Notes: generated by a model not told the origin, from the sequence alone. Counted from the stretch's first letter, positions 1 through 8,620 are shown. The stretch: DNA of 64,000 bases from Ancylomarina sp. DW003 (GCF_029029505.1 NZ_JAKJSD010000007.1:62001-126000), one strand, 5' to 3'. Program-made: numbers and translations.

Positions 1-179
1 TTCAAAATTAATCCATTTGATTATAAACTGTGGGTAGTATCTTTTCTTTCTAGGCATAGATTGGGTTTAGTTATCTAAATATAGAAGAAATATTAATTCA
101 TAAGTTAAGTCAAATTAAAAAAGATAAGGAAATCTTAAATGGGGAAGAGGATGAAATTCGTGATGGCAGAATTATTTAA
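1..179 (+). pseudogene. Possible 3' end of an upstream gene, apparently frameshifted
   Basis: Frame 1 is open from the window edge to a TAA at 76-78 and reads like coding sequence (ends ...SRHRLGLVI). Frame 3 is open from about 60 to a TAA at 177-179 and also reads like protein (LNIEEILIHKLSQIKKDKE, then an acidic tail). A single frameshift near 60-75 would join them into one continuous C-terminus. Nothing is recognised by family. It could equally be non-coding DNA that happens to be open, so confidence is low. Confidence 0.2.
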
Positions 180-225
180 TACCAGTAGTTTTTAATATCT
201 TGTTTTTGAAAACAAAACAAACTCT

Positions 226-738
226 ATGCAAATTATTAATGCTTCTAAGGAAATATGCAATCAGCTATTTCAACTGTGTGATAAATTAGAAAATAAAGAA
301 TATGCCCATTGTTCTTCTCTTTTATTGGGAAGCTCTATAGGTAAACATATGCGCCATATTATAGAATTCTATGATATATTAAGAGAAGGCTTTGAAGTTG
401 GAGAAATTAACTATGATACGCGTACCAGAAGTAATCAGATTGAAAATGAAACTGAGTTTGCAAGTTTAAGGTTAGCTTCAATTTTGTCGTGGTTAGAAGG
501 CTTGAAAGAGAATAAAAACCTGAGCTTGTGCTTTAGTTTTAATAAAGAGAAGAATGATGTAAAGAAAGTTGAATCAAATTTAATGCGTGAGCTGGCCTAT
601 AATATGGAGCATGCCATTCATCATATGGCCTTGATGCGTATTGCTCTCGATCAACAATTCCCTCATATCAATATTGATTCAAATTTTGGCTTGGCTTATT
701 CCACAATTCGTTATAATAAAGACCAATGTGCACGTTAA
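226..738 (+). CDS. DinB-like (DinB/YfiT superfamily) protein
   Basis: A 170-residue, probably all-helical cytoplasmic protein. The histidines expected of the DinB/YfiT metal-binding four-helix bundle are visible: GKHMRHIIEF near residue 40 and EHAIHHMALMR near residue 128. Members bind a divalent metal, and some are thiol-dependent transferases (bacillithiol or mycothiol S-transferases), but the substrate cannot be read from the sequence. The gene overlaps the start of the next gene by 13 bases, so the two are almost certainly translationally coupled. The start ATG at 226 follows an A-rich stretch typical of translation starts in this phylum. Confidence 0.8.
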   Translation: MQIINASKEICNQLFQLCDKLENKEYAHCSSLLLGSSIGKHMRHIIEFYDILREGFEVGEINYDTRTRSNQIENETEFASLRLASILSWLEGLKENKNLSLCFSFNKEKNDVKKVESNLMRELAYNMEHAIHHMALMRIALDQQFPHINIDSNFGLAYSTIRYNKDQCAR

Positions 739-1442
739 GTTTTATTCCTGTTTCAGATACTGATTTCATTTTTACAACCAATAGAGATGAAGATCCTAAT
801 CGTGTTGCTTTAAAACCTCAAAGGTATAATCACCAAGGGCATAATCTTTATTATCCCAAGGACTCTAAAGCAAATGGAAGTTGGATAATTAGTAATTCTG
901 TAGACACGACACTTTGTTTGTTGAATGGTGCTTTCGAGAAGCATCAACGTCAATCGAGTTACCGACAAAGTAGGGGGGTGATGTTGCTTGAGTTCTTTGA
1001 ATACTCAAACTTTAAGGATTTTATTGACTATTATCAGTTTGAAGGAATTGAAGCATTTACTTTGGTTGTTGTAGAAAGTAAATCTGAAATATTGATATGG
1101 GAGCTTGTTTGGGACGAACAGGAGCTACATGTTAAAGAATTGCCTGGTTCTGAACCTCATATTTGGTCATCAACCACTTTATATACCAAACCCATGAAAT
1201 ATGAAAGGGAGCAATGGTTTTGGGATTGGTTGAGAAATGAAGAGCAGATTAATCCAGCCTCAATACTAAATTTTCATAAAACAGGCGGGGAAGGTAACCT
1301 GGAGTATGGCTTGTATATGAACAGAAGAAATCTGGTAAGAACGGTTAGTATTACTCAGGTATGTGGAAGTAGAAATAAGCATGACATGACATATTACAAT
1401 TTGTTAGAAAATGAAATAACTTCCGGTAATCAAGCTTATTGA
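726..1442 (+). CDS. NRDE family protein (TANGO2-like)
   Basis: The protein starts MCTLSF and has the name-giving motif TNRDE at residues 18-22. Cys2 becomes N-terminal once the initiator Met is removed, which fits the Ntn-hydrolase-like fold proposed for this family. The length of 238 residues is normal. Eukaryotic TANGO2 relatives are linked to haem or lipid handling, but the bacterial role is not established. It overlaps the DinB-like gene by 13 bases, so these two form one transcription unit, perhaps with the DUF2007 gene 38 bases downstream. Confidence 0.85.
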   Translation: MCTLSFIPVSDTDFIFTTNRDEDPNRVALKPQRYNHQGHNLYYPKDSKANGSWIISNSVDTTLCLLNGAFEKHQRQSSYRQSRGVMLLEFFEYSNFKDFIDYYQFEGIEAFTLVVVESKSEILIWELVWDEQELHVKELPGSEPHIWSSTTLYTKPMKYEREQWFWDWLRNEEQINPASILNFHKTGGEGNLEYGLYMNRRNLVRTVSITQVCGSRNKHDMTYYNLLENEITSGNQAY

Positions 1443-1480
1443 TTATCATTGTAATCAGATATTAATAAATCTATTTTGAG

Positions 1481-1918
1481 ATGAGTAACTGGCAAATAAT
1501 TTCAACTTTTACATACCCACATGAAGCCCATATGGCAAAAAACTATCTTGAATCTGAAGGTGTTGATGTTGTCATTCAAGATGAATTAACCGCTCAGGTT
1601 AATAATTTTTATTCCAATGCTATTGGAGGTGTTAAATTACTAATAAGAGAGTCCGATTTTAAATCTGCACAGGAATTGCTTCAAAAAGGAGGATATATTC
1701 AGGTAGATTCTAAGAATGAAATTGAGCTTATAGTTATTGATGAGAAAACCGATTATAATACCTGCCCTTTTTGCAAGTCAAAACATATTGGAGTGAAGAA
1801 ACACCCTAATGTTTTGTCAATAATTCTATGTTTTATTTTTGGAGCTTTGTTTCCAATATATAAAAAGACGAATATCTGTTTTGATTGTGATAAACAATGG
1901 AAATACACTAAAGACTGA
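1481..1918 (+). CDS. DUF2007 protein with C-terminal zinc ribbon and membrane segment
   Basis: Residues 1-70 match the DUF2007 pattern (putative signal-transducing domain): WQIISTFTYPHEAHMAKNYLESEG, then the LLIRESDFKSAQELL segment. The C-terminal half has a split zinc ribbon, CPFC near residue 92 and CFDC near residue 133, separated by one hydrophobic segment (about residues 110-124) that would place the ribbon against the membrane. DUF2007 resembles a PII-like ferredoxin-fold domain, but its ligand is unknown. It is the last gene of the cluster and is followed directly by a strong terminator. Confidence 0.75.
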   Translation: MSNWQIISTFTYPHEAHMAKNYLESEGVDVVIQDELTAQVNNFYSNAIGGVKLLIRESDFKSAQELLQKGGYIQVDSKNEIELIVIDEKTDYNTCPFCKSKHIGVKKHPNVLSIILCFIFGALFPIYKKTNICFDCDKQWKYTKD

Positions 1919-1930
1919 AATAAAAAGGAA

Positions 1931-1960
1931 AGGCTATCGATTTATTTCGATAGCCTTTTT
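1931..1960. terminator. Bidirectional intrinsic terminator
   Basis: A perfect 10-bp stem (1931-1940 with 1947-1956) with a 6-base loop is followed by T5 on the + strand and preceded by an A-rich run, which gives T on the - strand. It lies between the convergent DUF2007 gene and pckA and can serve both. Confidence 0.85.
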
Positions 1961-1991
1961 CCATTCCAAGTCTTAAATTTTCAAATATGTT

Positions 1992-3653
1992 TTATTTCCC
2001 AGGACATTGTGCAATAATGTTAGCATCAATATCTTGTTTGCTGTATGCTTTATTGTAATTCTCAGAAAATTTTCTGGCTAAGTTCTCGGCTGTTACTTTA
2101 TAGGCCGCTTTATCTTCCCAGGTATTAACAGGAACCAACATTTCTGTAGGAACGTTAGGGCAAGTCGTTGGAACATTCACGTGGAATAACTCGTCTTTAA
2201 CATACTCTACTTTGTCAAGCTCACCATTAAGTGCAGCATCAACCATAGCTCTGGTGTATTTCAACTTAATACGAGATCCAGTTCCGTATGAACCACCGCT
2301 CCATCCCGTGTTGATCAGGAATACGTTAGTGTTATGCTCATCCATTTTTTCACCTAGCATATCAGCATAAATATTTGGATTACATGGCATAAATGGCTGA
2401 CCGAAGAAACGTGAGAAAGTAGCTTGAGGTTCAGTTACTCCGGTTTCAGTACCAGCTAACTTAGAGGTATAACCCATCAGGAACCAAAGCATGGCCTGTT
2501 CTTTAGTTAGTTTAGATACCGGAGGTAATACACCATAGGCATCAGCAGTCAGGAACAAGATTGTGTTAGGGTGACCAGCTGTAGATTCAGGTTTAATATT
2601 ACTTAAGAACTCAAGAGGATAAGATGCACGTGAGTTTGGCGTATATCTGGTATCAAAGAAATCGATATTTCCATCAGGGTACATCATAGCATTCTCGATA
2701 ATAGCACCGTGCTTTTTGTAATCATCCTTGTGCATAACAGCATCCCAAATTTCTGGCTCGTTCTTACGTTCCATGTCAATCATTTTAGCGTAGCAACCAT
2801 TTTCAAAATTGAAAATACCATTATCGCTCCACCCATGTTCATCGTCACCTAAAAGAGCACGATTAGGATCTGCAGAAAGAGTTGTTTTTCCTGTACCGGA
2901 AAGACCTAGTAATAAAGCTGAATCTTTTCCTTTGCCTTCATTTGCTGAACAGTGCAATGGTAAAACACCATTAAAAGGAAGCAGGTAGTTCATTACGGTA
3001 AACATCAATTTCTTCATGCTTCCCTGATACTGCGATCCGTATACAATACCAATTCTTTTGTCTACATCAACAACAACGCAAAGTCCTGATGTATCACCAT
3101 TAGGTAAATTACGAACCAAGCCTTTATAACGATCCTTATCAAGTTCATCATTAGGAAGCGCAATTAGTTGGAACTCCTGATCAGCAAAAACTGAGTTCTG
3201 AATGTCTTCAGGAACTGGTCGAAACATATTGTCAATGAAAACCTGGTTCAATGCTTTATCAGAAGTCGTTCTTACAGGAAGTGCATATTTAGTATCAGCA
3301 CCAATAACACGTGTTGTTGTAAATACGGTTTCTTTCTCCTGAATTGTCTTTAAAGCGTCAGCATAAATAAGCGCAAACGTTTGCGGATCCAAGCCGATAT
3401 TATTAGGCGATGTCCAGTCGATATTGGCTTCACTTTCCGGATTTCTAACAATATATGTATCTTTTGGGCTACGGCCCGTTGAATTAGATGGTGTCCAGGT
3501 TGCAAGAGCTCCATTGGGTGTTACTATGGCATCTTTGTTGTCAACAGCCTTTATAATTAAATCTTCTCTGGAAAGATTTTCTCTAACATCTTGATGCGCT
3601 TCTAAAACTTTTTTTAGTTCTTCAATCATGCTAATTTCAATTGTACTCATCAT
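1992..3653 (-). CDS. pckA: Phosphoenolpyruvate carboxykinase (ATP)
   Basis: The enzyme converts oxaloacetate plus ATP to phosphoenolpyruvate, CO2 and ADP in the cytoplasm. It is the first committed step of gluconeogenesis and, in many anaerobic Bacteroidota, runs in the CO2-fixing direction. The kinase-1a P-loop GLSGTGKT lies at residues 250-257. The metal-binding kinase-2 region LLGDDEHGWSD is at 268-278, and the substrate loop RSPKDTYIV is at 61-69. The length of 553 is slightly above the usual 530-540 because of a short N-terminal extension. Translation may begin at either of two adjacent ATGs (MMST). The gene is single, with its own promoter upstream and a shared terminator downstream. 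Confidence 0.97.
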   Translation of the reverse strand: MMSTIEISMIEELKKVLEAHQDVRENLSREDLIIKAVDNKDAIVTPNGALATWTPSNSTGRSPKDTYIVRNPESEANIDWTSPNNIGLDPQTFALIYADALKTIQEKETVFTTTRVIGADTKYALPVRTTSDKALNQVFIDNMFRPVPEDIQNSVFADQEFQLIALPNDELDKDRYKGLVRNLPNGDTSGLCVVVDVDKRIGIVYGSQYQGSMKKLMFTVMNYLLPFNGVLPLHCSANEGKGKDSALLLGLSGTGKTTLSADPNRALLGDDEHGWSDNGIFNFENGCYAKMIDMERKNEPEIWDAVMHKDDYKKHGAIIENAMMYPDGNIDFFDTRYTPNSRASYPLEFLSNIKPESTAGHPNTILFLTADAYGVLPPVSKLTKEQAMLWFLMGYTSKLAGTETGVTEPQATFSRFFGQPFMPCNPNIYADMLGEKMDEHNTNVFLINTGWSGGSYGTGSRIKLKYTRAMVDAALNGELDKVEYVKDELFHVNVPTTCPNVPTEMLVPVNTWEDKAAYKVTAENLARKFSENYNKAYSKQDIDANIIAQCPGK

Positions 3654-3675
3654 ATTTTTTTTAGGTTTGGAACTT

Positions 3676-3707
3676 CAAAACTATGATGAGATATTTAACT
3701 ATCCTAA
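3676..3707 (-). promoter_or_regulatory. Predicted promoter of pckA
   Basis: On the - strand a perfect Bacteroidota -7 element (TAGTTTTG, 3683-3676) is preceded after exactly 20 bases by TTAG (3707-3704), one base away from the -33 consensus TTTG. Transcription would start about 15-20 bases before the pckA start codon, giving a short leader. Confidence 0.6.
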
Positions 3708-4193
3708 TATGTAAATCTATTTTTTCTATTTATTTTTTATCTATTCTCATTGATATTTTGTAGGTTTAGCGTGGGAAAGAAGTTGTATATCTCCCTGATA
3801 TATCAGTATTTCCATATTTTTCTATTTTACAATCCTTCCTTAGGTCTTTATTCTCAACTGTTTCGGACCATTTTGTCTTTTAATATAAGCATATTAAAGA
3901 AAAAAAGAGTTAATTATATTTTACGCAAACGATTCCGTTGAATTGATGTTTTAAGTGAAAAATGAAGATCAATTTTAAATGTGTTTTGAAAAAAATAAAA
4001 AAAAGTATTCGAAAATTGAGAGTCATATTTATTGATTATTCGAATACATAATTTACTTAAAACCGGGGAGCAATCCAAAAAGTAAAATAGCTGGTCGTAA
4101 TATGCTGTTGTTTTATACTTACGATATAGTTTTTTCGAGAAATTTCGTGCTTTAAAATACTTAGAAAAGAAAGTGCATTTAAAAGATGAGGTG

Positions 4194-4320
4194 AAAAAAA
4201 AATGCCCATGTCTTAGGGAGAACATGGGCAAATGATTTTCTAAAGGACTAATTAACCTACTAACCAAGCTTTCGCTTGTAATCATTTAGTTTGCAAATCC
4301 TATACTTCTGTAGTAGAATT
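4194..4320 (-). ncRNA. Candidate structured small RNA with intrinsic terminator
   Basis: On the - strand there is an 8-bp closing helix (4287-4280 with 4237-4230). It encloses a CAAGC-GAAA-GCTTG hairpin with a GNRA tetraloop (4278-4265). A 9-bp terminator stem (4230-4222 with 4211-4203) and a run of nine T follow it. A -7-like element (TATCTTTA, 4335-4328) sits just upstream, predicting an RNA of about 125 nt. No convincing ORF exists in the 869-bp gap between pckA and the DUF6155 gene; the open frame at 3914-4285 only reads through this structure. The family is not recognised. The rest of the gap (3708-4193 and 4336-4522) is AT-rich with nothing further seen. Confidence 0.5.
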
Positions 4321-4522
4321 TCCGAATTAAAGATAGAAATATAATTGAATAATAATACTGATTTTGATCTTGTTTTTCTTGTTTATAACGATTTTATGAA
4401 AGACATAAGAAGTTTATTACTCATTTTTAATCGTAAAAAATGACAGTTTTGTCGCGTGTAATTTCTAGTTAATCTGCTGATGTTTAGTTGTAAAAATGTG
4501 TGTTCAGTATTTGTTAATTTAA

Positions 4523-5044
4523 TTATTGTTCACTATGGAATCGATTCAATAGCCGTTCAAATAAATGTTGATTAAACCAATTTTGATCTGAGCACTCATC
4601 TGCAATTTTTTCAAAACGATCTGAAAATTCACTTGTTAGACCATTTTCTTCACTATAATTAATAGCTTCCTCGAATGATTTTAACATGCTTTTACAAAAA
4701 GCTTCCTTGACAAGCTCTTTCTCTTCAGAATATGTTTGAGCTATTTCGATATTAAAAAGCATAATATCAGCTATAAGAGATGGCTCAACTCCTAATCGTT
4801 TAAAGTGGCGAATGTAGTTCTGAGCAACCGATCGACGGCATTTAGCTCTACGTTTTGTATTTGGAAAGTATTCTTTTGAAATTTTGAACTTACACTCTTC
4901 AATTAATTTATTCTCGTTGGGTTTAAATGCAAAATCGTAATATTCTTTTACGTCTTTAAATCGGGTGTATAAATCTGATATTTGATCTTGTAATTGTTCT
5001 TTACTAAGATCTTGCATGTATAGTTTTAAATCGCGTTTGCTCAT
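4523..5044 (-). CDS. DUF6155 family protein
   Basis: A soluble, highly charged helical protein of 173 residues. The N-terminus MSKRDLKLYMQDLSKEQL and the segment EYYDFAFKPNENKLIEECKFKI fit the DUF6155 family, which is common in Bacteroidota and has no known function. The open frame extends 13 codons further upstream, but the ATG at 5044 is preferred because it begins the conserved MSKRDLK start and follows an AAAAAGA-type ribosome-binding region. It is a single gene, divergent from the next one, with no functional hint from neighbours. Confidence 0.7.
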   Translation of the reverse strand: MSKRDLKLYMQDLSKEQLQDQISDLYTRFKDVKEYYDFAFKPNENKLIEECKFKISKEYFPNTKRRAKCRRSVAQNYIRHFKRLGVEPSLIADIMLFNIEIAQTYSEEKELVKEAFCKSMLKSFEEAINYSEENGLTSEFSDRFEKIADECSDQNWFNQHLFERLLNRFHSEQ

Positions 5045-5153
5045 TATCTTTTTCTTTTTGACAATTGTCAACCTAATTAACACTTAACAATTGATTATTC
5101 ATCTTTCAAAAATAAGTATTATTGTATTAGTAATATAAAGCATATATAAGATA

Positions 5154-5660
5154 ATGGAGAAGGACTCAGTTTCTCGTTTGGAGATTTTAGAAAATATATT
5201 GGATTTTTACAAGGTGCAACCAGGAATGAATAAGGATGGTAAAATAGAAAAGGTTGAAGAGTATCTATTGTTGATGCATGCTTTGTATAGCGATTACGCT
5301 AGTGAATTGGATGAATTAGATATTAGAGATATAGATTTTCTTGAAAATGTATTTGATTGCTTTAACGGTTATATAAATGCTGTAGGAGAGGAGATGGGGA
5401 AAATTTTTGAGAAAAGTATTTTAGATTTAAATCCTATTCCGATTTATGGCTTTTCCATAGTGTTACCAATACATTGTGTAGAGATGATGAGAAATTGGAA
5501 TAAGGGAGATCAAGATTATTGGGAAGTTAATAATGGTCTTTTGCAGCTTGATGAATTGGTGGAGTCGGATTCCTTTTTTGAATATTTTATAGCTCTAATA
5601 GAAAAACTCATGTTGCGTATAAATTCAAAATTTATAGTAGCTATTGAAGATTTAATATAG
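5154..5660 (+). CDS. Hypothetical acidic helical protein
   Basis: This gene is not recognised. It encodes 168 residues, strongly acidic and rich in Leu, Ile, Asp and Glu, without signal peptide, membrane segment or Cys motif. The N-terminal part (residues 1-60) looks like a helical bundle, and a proline-containing segment (NPIPIYGFSIVLPIHCVEMMRNW) lies in the middle. Codon use and the ATG with an upstream A-rich tract support a real gene. It is divergent from the DUF6155 gene and followed by a separate marC promoter. Confidence 0.5.
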   Translation: MEKDSVSRLEILENILDFYKVQPGMNKDGKIEKVEEYLLLMHALYSDYASELDELDIRDIDFLENVFDCFNGYINAVGEEMGKIFEKSILDLNPIPIYGFSIVLPIHCVEMMRNWNKGDQDYWEVNNGLLQLDELVESDSFFEYFIALIEKLMLRINSKFIVAIEDLI

Positions 5661-5708
5661 TCGATGTTATAAGTGTTGAGTTTTTAACGAAATATCGATA
5701 ATCTGTGT

Positions 5709-5716
5709 TATATTTG
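5709..5716 (+). promoter_or_regulatory. Perfect -7 promoter element upstream of the MarC-family gene
   Basis: TATATTTG matches TAnnTTTG exactly. No clear -33 TTTG is found at the right distance. The predicted leader to the start codon at 5838 is about 115 nt. Confidence 0.45.
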
Positions 5717-5837
5717 CGCGATTTTTGAATTTGAAAAGTTTTTTCAACAATATTCACATAGGGAGAATTAATTGGTTTGAGAAGAAATTTCAAATATTGT
5801 TTCACCCTAATATTGCTTAGGACTAAAAAATAATGAT

Positions 5838-6443
5838 ATGCATTTTAGTTTTATTGAGATTGTTTCTGCCTTTATGGTTTTGTTTGCTGTAATTGATATT
5901 ATTGGAACTATTCCAATTCTTGTTGATCTTAAGAAAAAGGGTGGTGAAATAAAAGCTCTAAAAGCAAGTGTTGTAGCTCTTGTTGTATTAATTGGTTTTA
6001 CTTTCCTGGGAGAGAAATTATTAGGTTTATTTGGTGTTGATATTTCTAGCTTTGCTATAGCAGGTTCTTTTATTCTGTTTATAATGGGGGTGGAGATGGC
6101 TCTTGGACTTGAGATTATTAAGTATGATGGTCCTTCAGGAGTTTCGATTGTCCCAATTGCATTTCCATTAGTTGCAGGAGCAGGATCTTTTACTTCAGTT
6201 GTAGCACTTCGGGCAGAATATGCACTTGAAAATATAATTGTGGCTTTAGTGTTGAATTTATTTATCGTTTATATGGTATTGAGATCAACATCAATTGTTG
6301 AGAAATTCTTAGGTGAAGGAGGTATTCATATCCTTAGAAAAGTATTCGGAATCATATTGTTGGCTATCTCTGTAAAGCTCTTTATGACCAATGTTGCAGT
6401 GTCAATTAAGACATTAATTCCTGTAATTAAGGATGCACTTTAG
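5838..6443 (+). CDS. MarC family integral membrane protein
   Basis: A 201-residue polytopic inner-membrane protein with about six hydrophobic segments. Family hallmarks are the N-terminal AVIDIIGTIPIL motif (residues 18-29), the GSFILFIMGVEMALG segment (residues 76-90) and IVPIAFPLVAGAGSFTSVV (residues 104-122). MarC (UPF0056) proteins were once linked to multidrug resistance, a link since withdrawn for the E. coli member, and their transport substrate is unknown. The gene is monocistronic with its own -7 element and lies upstream of the ribosomal protein operon. Confidence 0.88.
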   Translation: MHFSFIEIVSAFMVLFAVIDIIGTIPILVDLKKKGGEIKALKASVVALVVLIGFTFLGEKLLGLFGVDISSFAIAGSFILFIMGVEMALGLEIIKYDGPSGVSIVPIAFPLVAGAGSFTSVVALRAEYALENIIVALVLNLFIVYMVLRSTSIVEKFLGEGGIHILRKVFGIILLAISVKLFMTNVAVSIKTLIPVIKDAL

Positions 6444-6493
6444 AAAAAAGCTTGAAATAATTTCGAATTTAGGCTAGAAAATAGGTATTTATG

Positions 6494-6501
6494 CTAACTT
6501 T
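6494..6501 (+). promoter_or_regulatory. Distal promoter element of the rpmB operon
   Basis: TAACTTTG is a perfect TAnnTTTG -7 element. Transcription from it would give a leader of about 190 nt before rpmB. The best -33 candidate is TTTA at a slightly long spacing. Confidence 0.4.
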
Positions 6502-6620
6502 GCGTGATCAAATTTTTTGAAGAAAAAAGCTGTGTGCTACTTTATTATTGGGCTTTCTCGATGCTACATGTCAGTCGTAAAATAAAAATTGCTATTTCAC
6601 TGAAAAAACTTACAAATAGA

Positions 6621-6652
6621 TTTGAATAATTCGAAAATTATTGCGTATTTTG
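6621..6652 (+). promoter_or_regulatory. Proximal promoter of the rpmB operon
   Basis: A -33 TTTG (6621-6624) is followed after 21 bases by TATTTTG (6646-6652), one base short of the TAnnTTTG consensus. The start of transcription would lie about 35 bases before rpmB. Confidence 0.5.
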
Positions 6653-6696
6653 CGCACTGTTTGAAAAGCATTTAAGGAAAAAAAATAATCTGGACT

Positions 6697-6939
6697 ATGT
6701 CAAGAGTTTGTCAAATTACTGGAAAGAGCGTGATGGTGGGAAATAACGTTTCTCACTCTAAAAGAAGAACTAAAAGAAGATTTTATCCAAATCTATTCGA
6801 TAAGAAGTTCTATCTTCCTGAGGAAGATCGCTGGATTGAATTAAGAATTTCTGCTGCCGGTGTACGTCTAATTAACAAATTAGGTGTTCAGGGTGCTTTG
6901 AAAAAAGCTCAAGAAAAAGGATTTATTAAAAAATATTAA
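6697..6939 (+). CDS. rpmB: 50S ribosomal protein L28
   Basis: An 80-residue large-subunit ribosomal protein. The typical opening [10 protein letters not shown] is followed by the basic block [18 protein letters not shown] (residues 17-34) and the C-terminal [14 protein letters not shown] segment. It is the first gene of a three-gene operon (rpmB, rpmG, DUF4295) with 12- and 8-base spacers, an arrangement characteristic of Bacteroidota, usually followed by ftsY as here. Confidence 0.98.
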   Translation: MSRVCQITGKSVMVGNNVSHSKRRTKRRFYPNLFDKKFYLPEEDRWIELRISAAGVRLINKLGVQGALKKAQEKGFIKKY

Positions 6940-6951
6940 AAGGCATATAAA

Positions 6952-7134
6952 ATGGCTAAAAAAGGTAATAGAGTACAAGTGATTCTTGAGTGTACTGAGC
7001 ATAAAGATAGTGGAATGCCTGGAACTTCAAGATACATTACTACTAAGAACAAGAAAAATACTCCTGATCGTATGGAGTTGAAGAAGTATAATAGAATTTT
7101 GAAAAAAGTTACTCTTCACAGAGAAATTAAATAA
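6952..7134 (+). CDS. rpmG: 50S ribosomal protein L33
   Basis: A 60-residue protein with the L33 pattern [37 protein letters not shown] split across its length. It has only one of the Cys residues of the zinc-binding L33 form, so it is the C-minus (zinc-independent) type. The Bacteroidota-specific insertion KDSGMPGTS is present. It is co-transcribed with rpmB. Confidence 0.97.
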   Translation: MAKKGNRVQVILECTEHKDSGMPGTSRYITTKNKKNTPDRMELKKYNRILKKVTLHREIK

Positions 7135-7142
7135 TATAAGTT

Positions 7143-7298
7143 ATGGCTAAGAAAGTAGTAGCATCCTTACAAAAAGGTGAAGGTCGTGGTTACGCTAAAG
7201 TAATCAAGATGGTTAAGTCGCCTAAAACTGGATCATATTCTTTTAAAGAAGAAATTGTTCCTAACGCTGACGTAAAAGATTTCTTTGCTAAAAAGTAA
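7143..7298 (+). CDS. DUF4295 domain protein, likely ribosome-associated
   Basis: A 51-residue basic protein starting MAKKVVASLQKGEGRGYAK, with the conserved VKSPKTGSYSFKEEIV segment. The DUF4295 family is found in Bacteroidota almost always directly behind rpmB and rpmG, so a ribosomal role is likely but is inferred from context. The spacing to rpmG is 8 bases, and a strong terminator follows within 23 bases. Confidence 0.9.
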   Translation: MAKKVVASLQKGEGRGYAKVIKMVKSPKTGSYSFKEEIVPNADVKDFFAKK

Positions 7299-7320
7299 AG
7301 TTTATCTAATATGATATTAA

Positions 7321-7352
7321 AAGCTCTTCATTTATTTGAGGAGCTTTTTTTG
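7321..7352 (+). terminator. Intrinsic terminator of the rpmB operon
   Basis: A 10-bp stem with one G-T pair (7321-7330 with 7337-7346) and a 6-base loop, followed by a T run. Confidence 0.85.
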
Positions 7353-7489
7353 TGATCATTTTTTATGAAATTATTGTATTATATGATTTAAATTAAGTTT
7401 ACTTATGAACAGTTAAATAAAAAATAACTTATAAATCGCTGGCAGTATATTTTTTTGTAATTTAGCGGACCTAAACTGTATAATGTACT

Positions 7490-8440
7490 ATGGGATTATT
7501 TGGCATTTTTTCGAAATCGAAAAAAGAAAATCTAGATAAAGGACTTGCAAAAACTAAGGATAGCGTATTTAAAAAGTTGTCGCGAGCTGTTGTAGGTAAA
7601 TCGAAAGTTGACGAAGAAGTTTTAGATGAGTTGGAAGAGATCTTGATCTCATCTGATGTGGGGGTTGATACAACTGTTCGAATTATTGAAAGAATTGAAA
7701 AACGTGTTGAAGAAGATAAATTTCTTGGAACATCAGAGTTGAATCGTATTCTTAAAGAAGAGATTTCTGGCTTGTTGCAAGAGAACAACAAAGGCGAATA
7801 TGATGCTTGGGAATTACCAAAATCTGATAACCCATATGTAATAATGGTTGTTGGTGTAAATGGTGTTGGGAAAACAACAACCATTGGTAAGTTGGCTCAT
7901 CAATTTAAACAGTCGGGACGTAAGGTGATGTTAGGTGCAGCAGATACTTTCCGTGCGGCAGCTGTTGACCAGTTACATATTTGGGCAGATAGAGTACAGG
8001 TTCCTGTTGTAGATCAGGGAATGGGAGCAGATCCTGCCTCTGTAGCTTTCGAAACATTAACTCAAGCAAAAAAAGATGGTGTAGATGTGGTAATCATTGA
8101 TACTGCAGGCCGTCTTCACAATAAGATTAACTTGATGAATGAGTTGAGTAAGATCAAACGTGTCATGGATCGTGTTATTCCTGATGCACCTCATGAAATA
8201 CTTTTGGTTTTAGATGGTTCTACGGGACAGAATGCTTTTGAACAAGCTAAACAATTTACTCTGGCTACTGAAGTAAATGCATTGGCTATTACGAAACTTG
8301 ATGGTACTGCCAAAGGTGGTGTTGTTATTGGCGTTTCCGATCAATTTAAGATTCCTGTAAAATACATTGGAATTGGTGAAGCAATGACTGATCTTCAGGT
8401 TTTTAATCGAGATGAATTTGTAGATTCGCTTTTTAATTAA
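7490..8440 (+). CDS. ftsY: Signal recognition particle receptor FtsY
   Basis: A GTPase that docks ribosome-nascent chain-SRP complexes at the membrane by pairing with Ffh. The 316 residues carry a short basic N-terminal segment instead of the long acidic A domain of enterobacteria, then the N and G domains. The motifs are G1 GVNGVGKT (122-129), the DTFRAAA insertion-box motif, G3 DTAGR and G4 TKLDGTAKGG. It is the usual fourth gene after rpmB-rpmG-DUF4295 but lies behind a terminator, so it probably has its own promoter in the 190-bp gap. Its terminator follows. Confidence 0.97.
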   Translation: MGLFGIFSKSKKENLDKGLAKTKDSVFKKLSRAVVGKSKVDEEVLDELEEILISSDVGVDTTVRIIERIEKRVEEDKFLGTSELNRILKEEISGLLQENNKGEYDAWELPKSDNPYVIMVVGVNGVGKTTTIGKLAHQFKQSGRKVMLGAADTFRAAAVDQLHIWADRVQVPVVDQGMGADPASVAFETLTQAKKDGVDVVIIDTAGRLHNKINLMNELSKIKRVMDRVIPDAPHEILLVLDGSTGQNAFEQAKQFTLATEVNALAITKLDGTAKGGVVIGVSDQFKIPVKYIGIGEAMTDLQVFNRDEFVDSLFN

Positions 8441-8460
8441 AGCAAGAAAATATTTTTAGA

Positions 8461-8492
8461 AAGACTCTTACCAATGGTGAGAGTCTTTTTTT
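8461..8492 (+). terminator. Intrinsic terminator of ftsY
   Basis: A 12-bp stem (8461-8472 with 8476-8487, one G-T pair) with a 3-base loop and a T9 run. Confidence 0.88.
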
Positions 8493-8620
8493 TTGAAAAA
8501 CTTTAGAGTAAAGTATAGTCATTAATATAAACAGTACCTATTTGTCTTTAATTCTGAAGTATTTCTCAAATAAGAGAGCTCTAAATGACTTGTAAGAATG
8601 GTAAAGCCCTTTTTTTGTCT

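Noticed and set aside
3750-3941. A 63-codon open frame on the + strand upstream of pckA
   Set aside because: AT-rich with aromatic-heavy composition, no ribosome-binding site and no conserved pattern.
3914-4285. A 123-codon - strand frame downstream of the pckA promoter
   Set aside because: It runs straight through a GNRA hairpin and a strong terminator, so the RNA structure explains the conservation-like signal better; composition is poor.
7471-7884. A 137-codon antisense frame over ftsY
   Set aside because: Ser/Thr-rich shadow of the ftsY coding strand; ftsY is certain.
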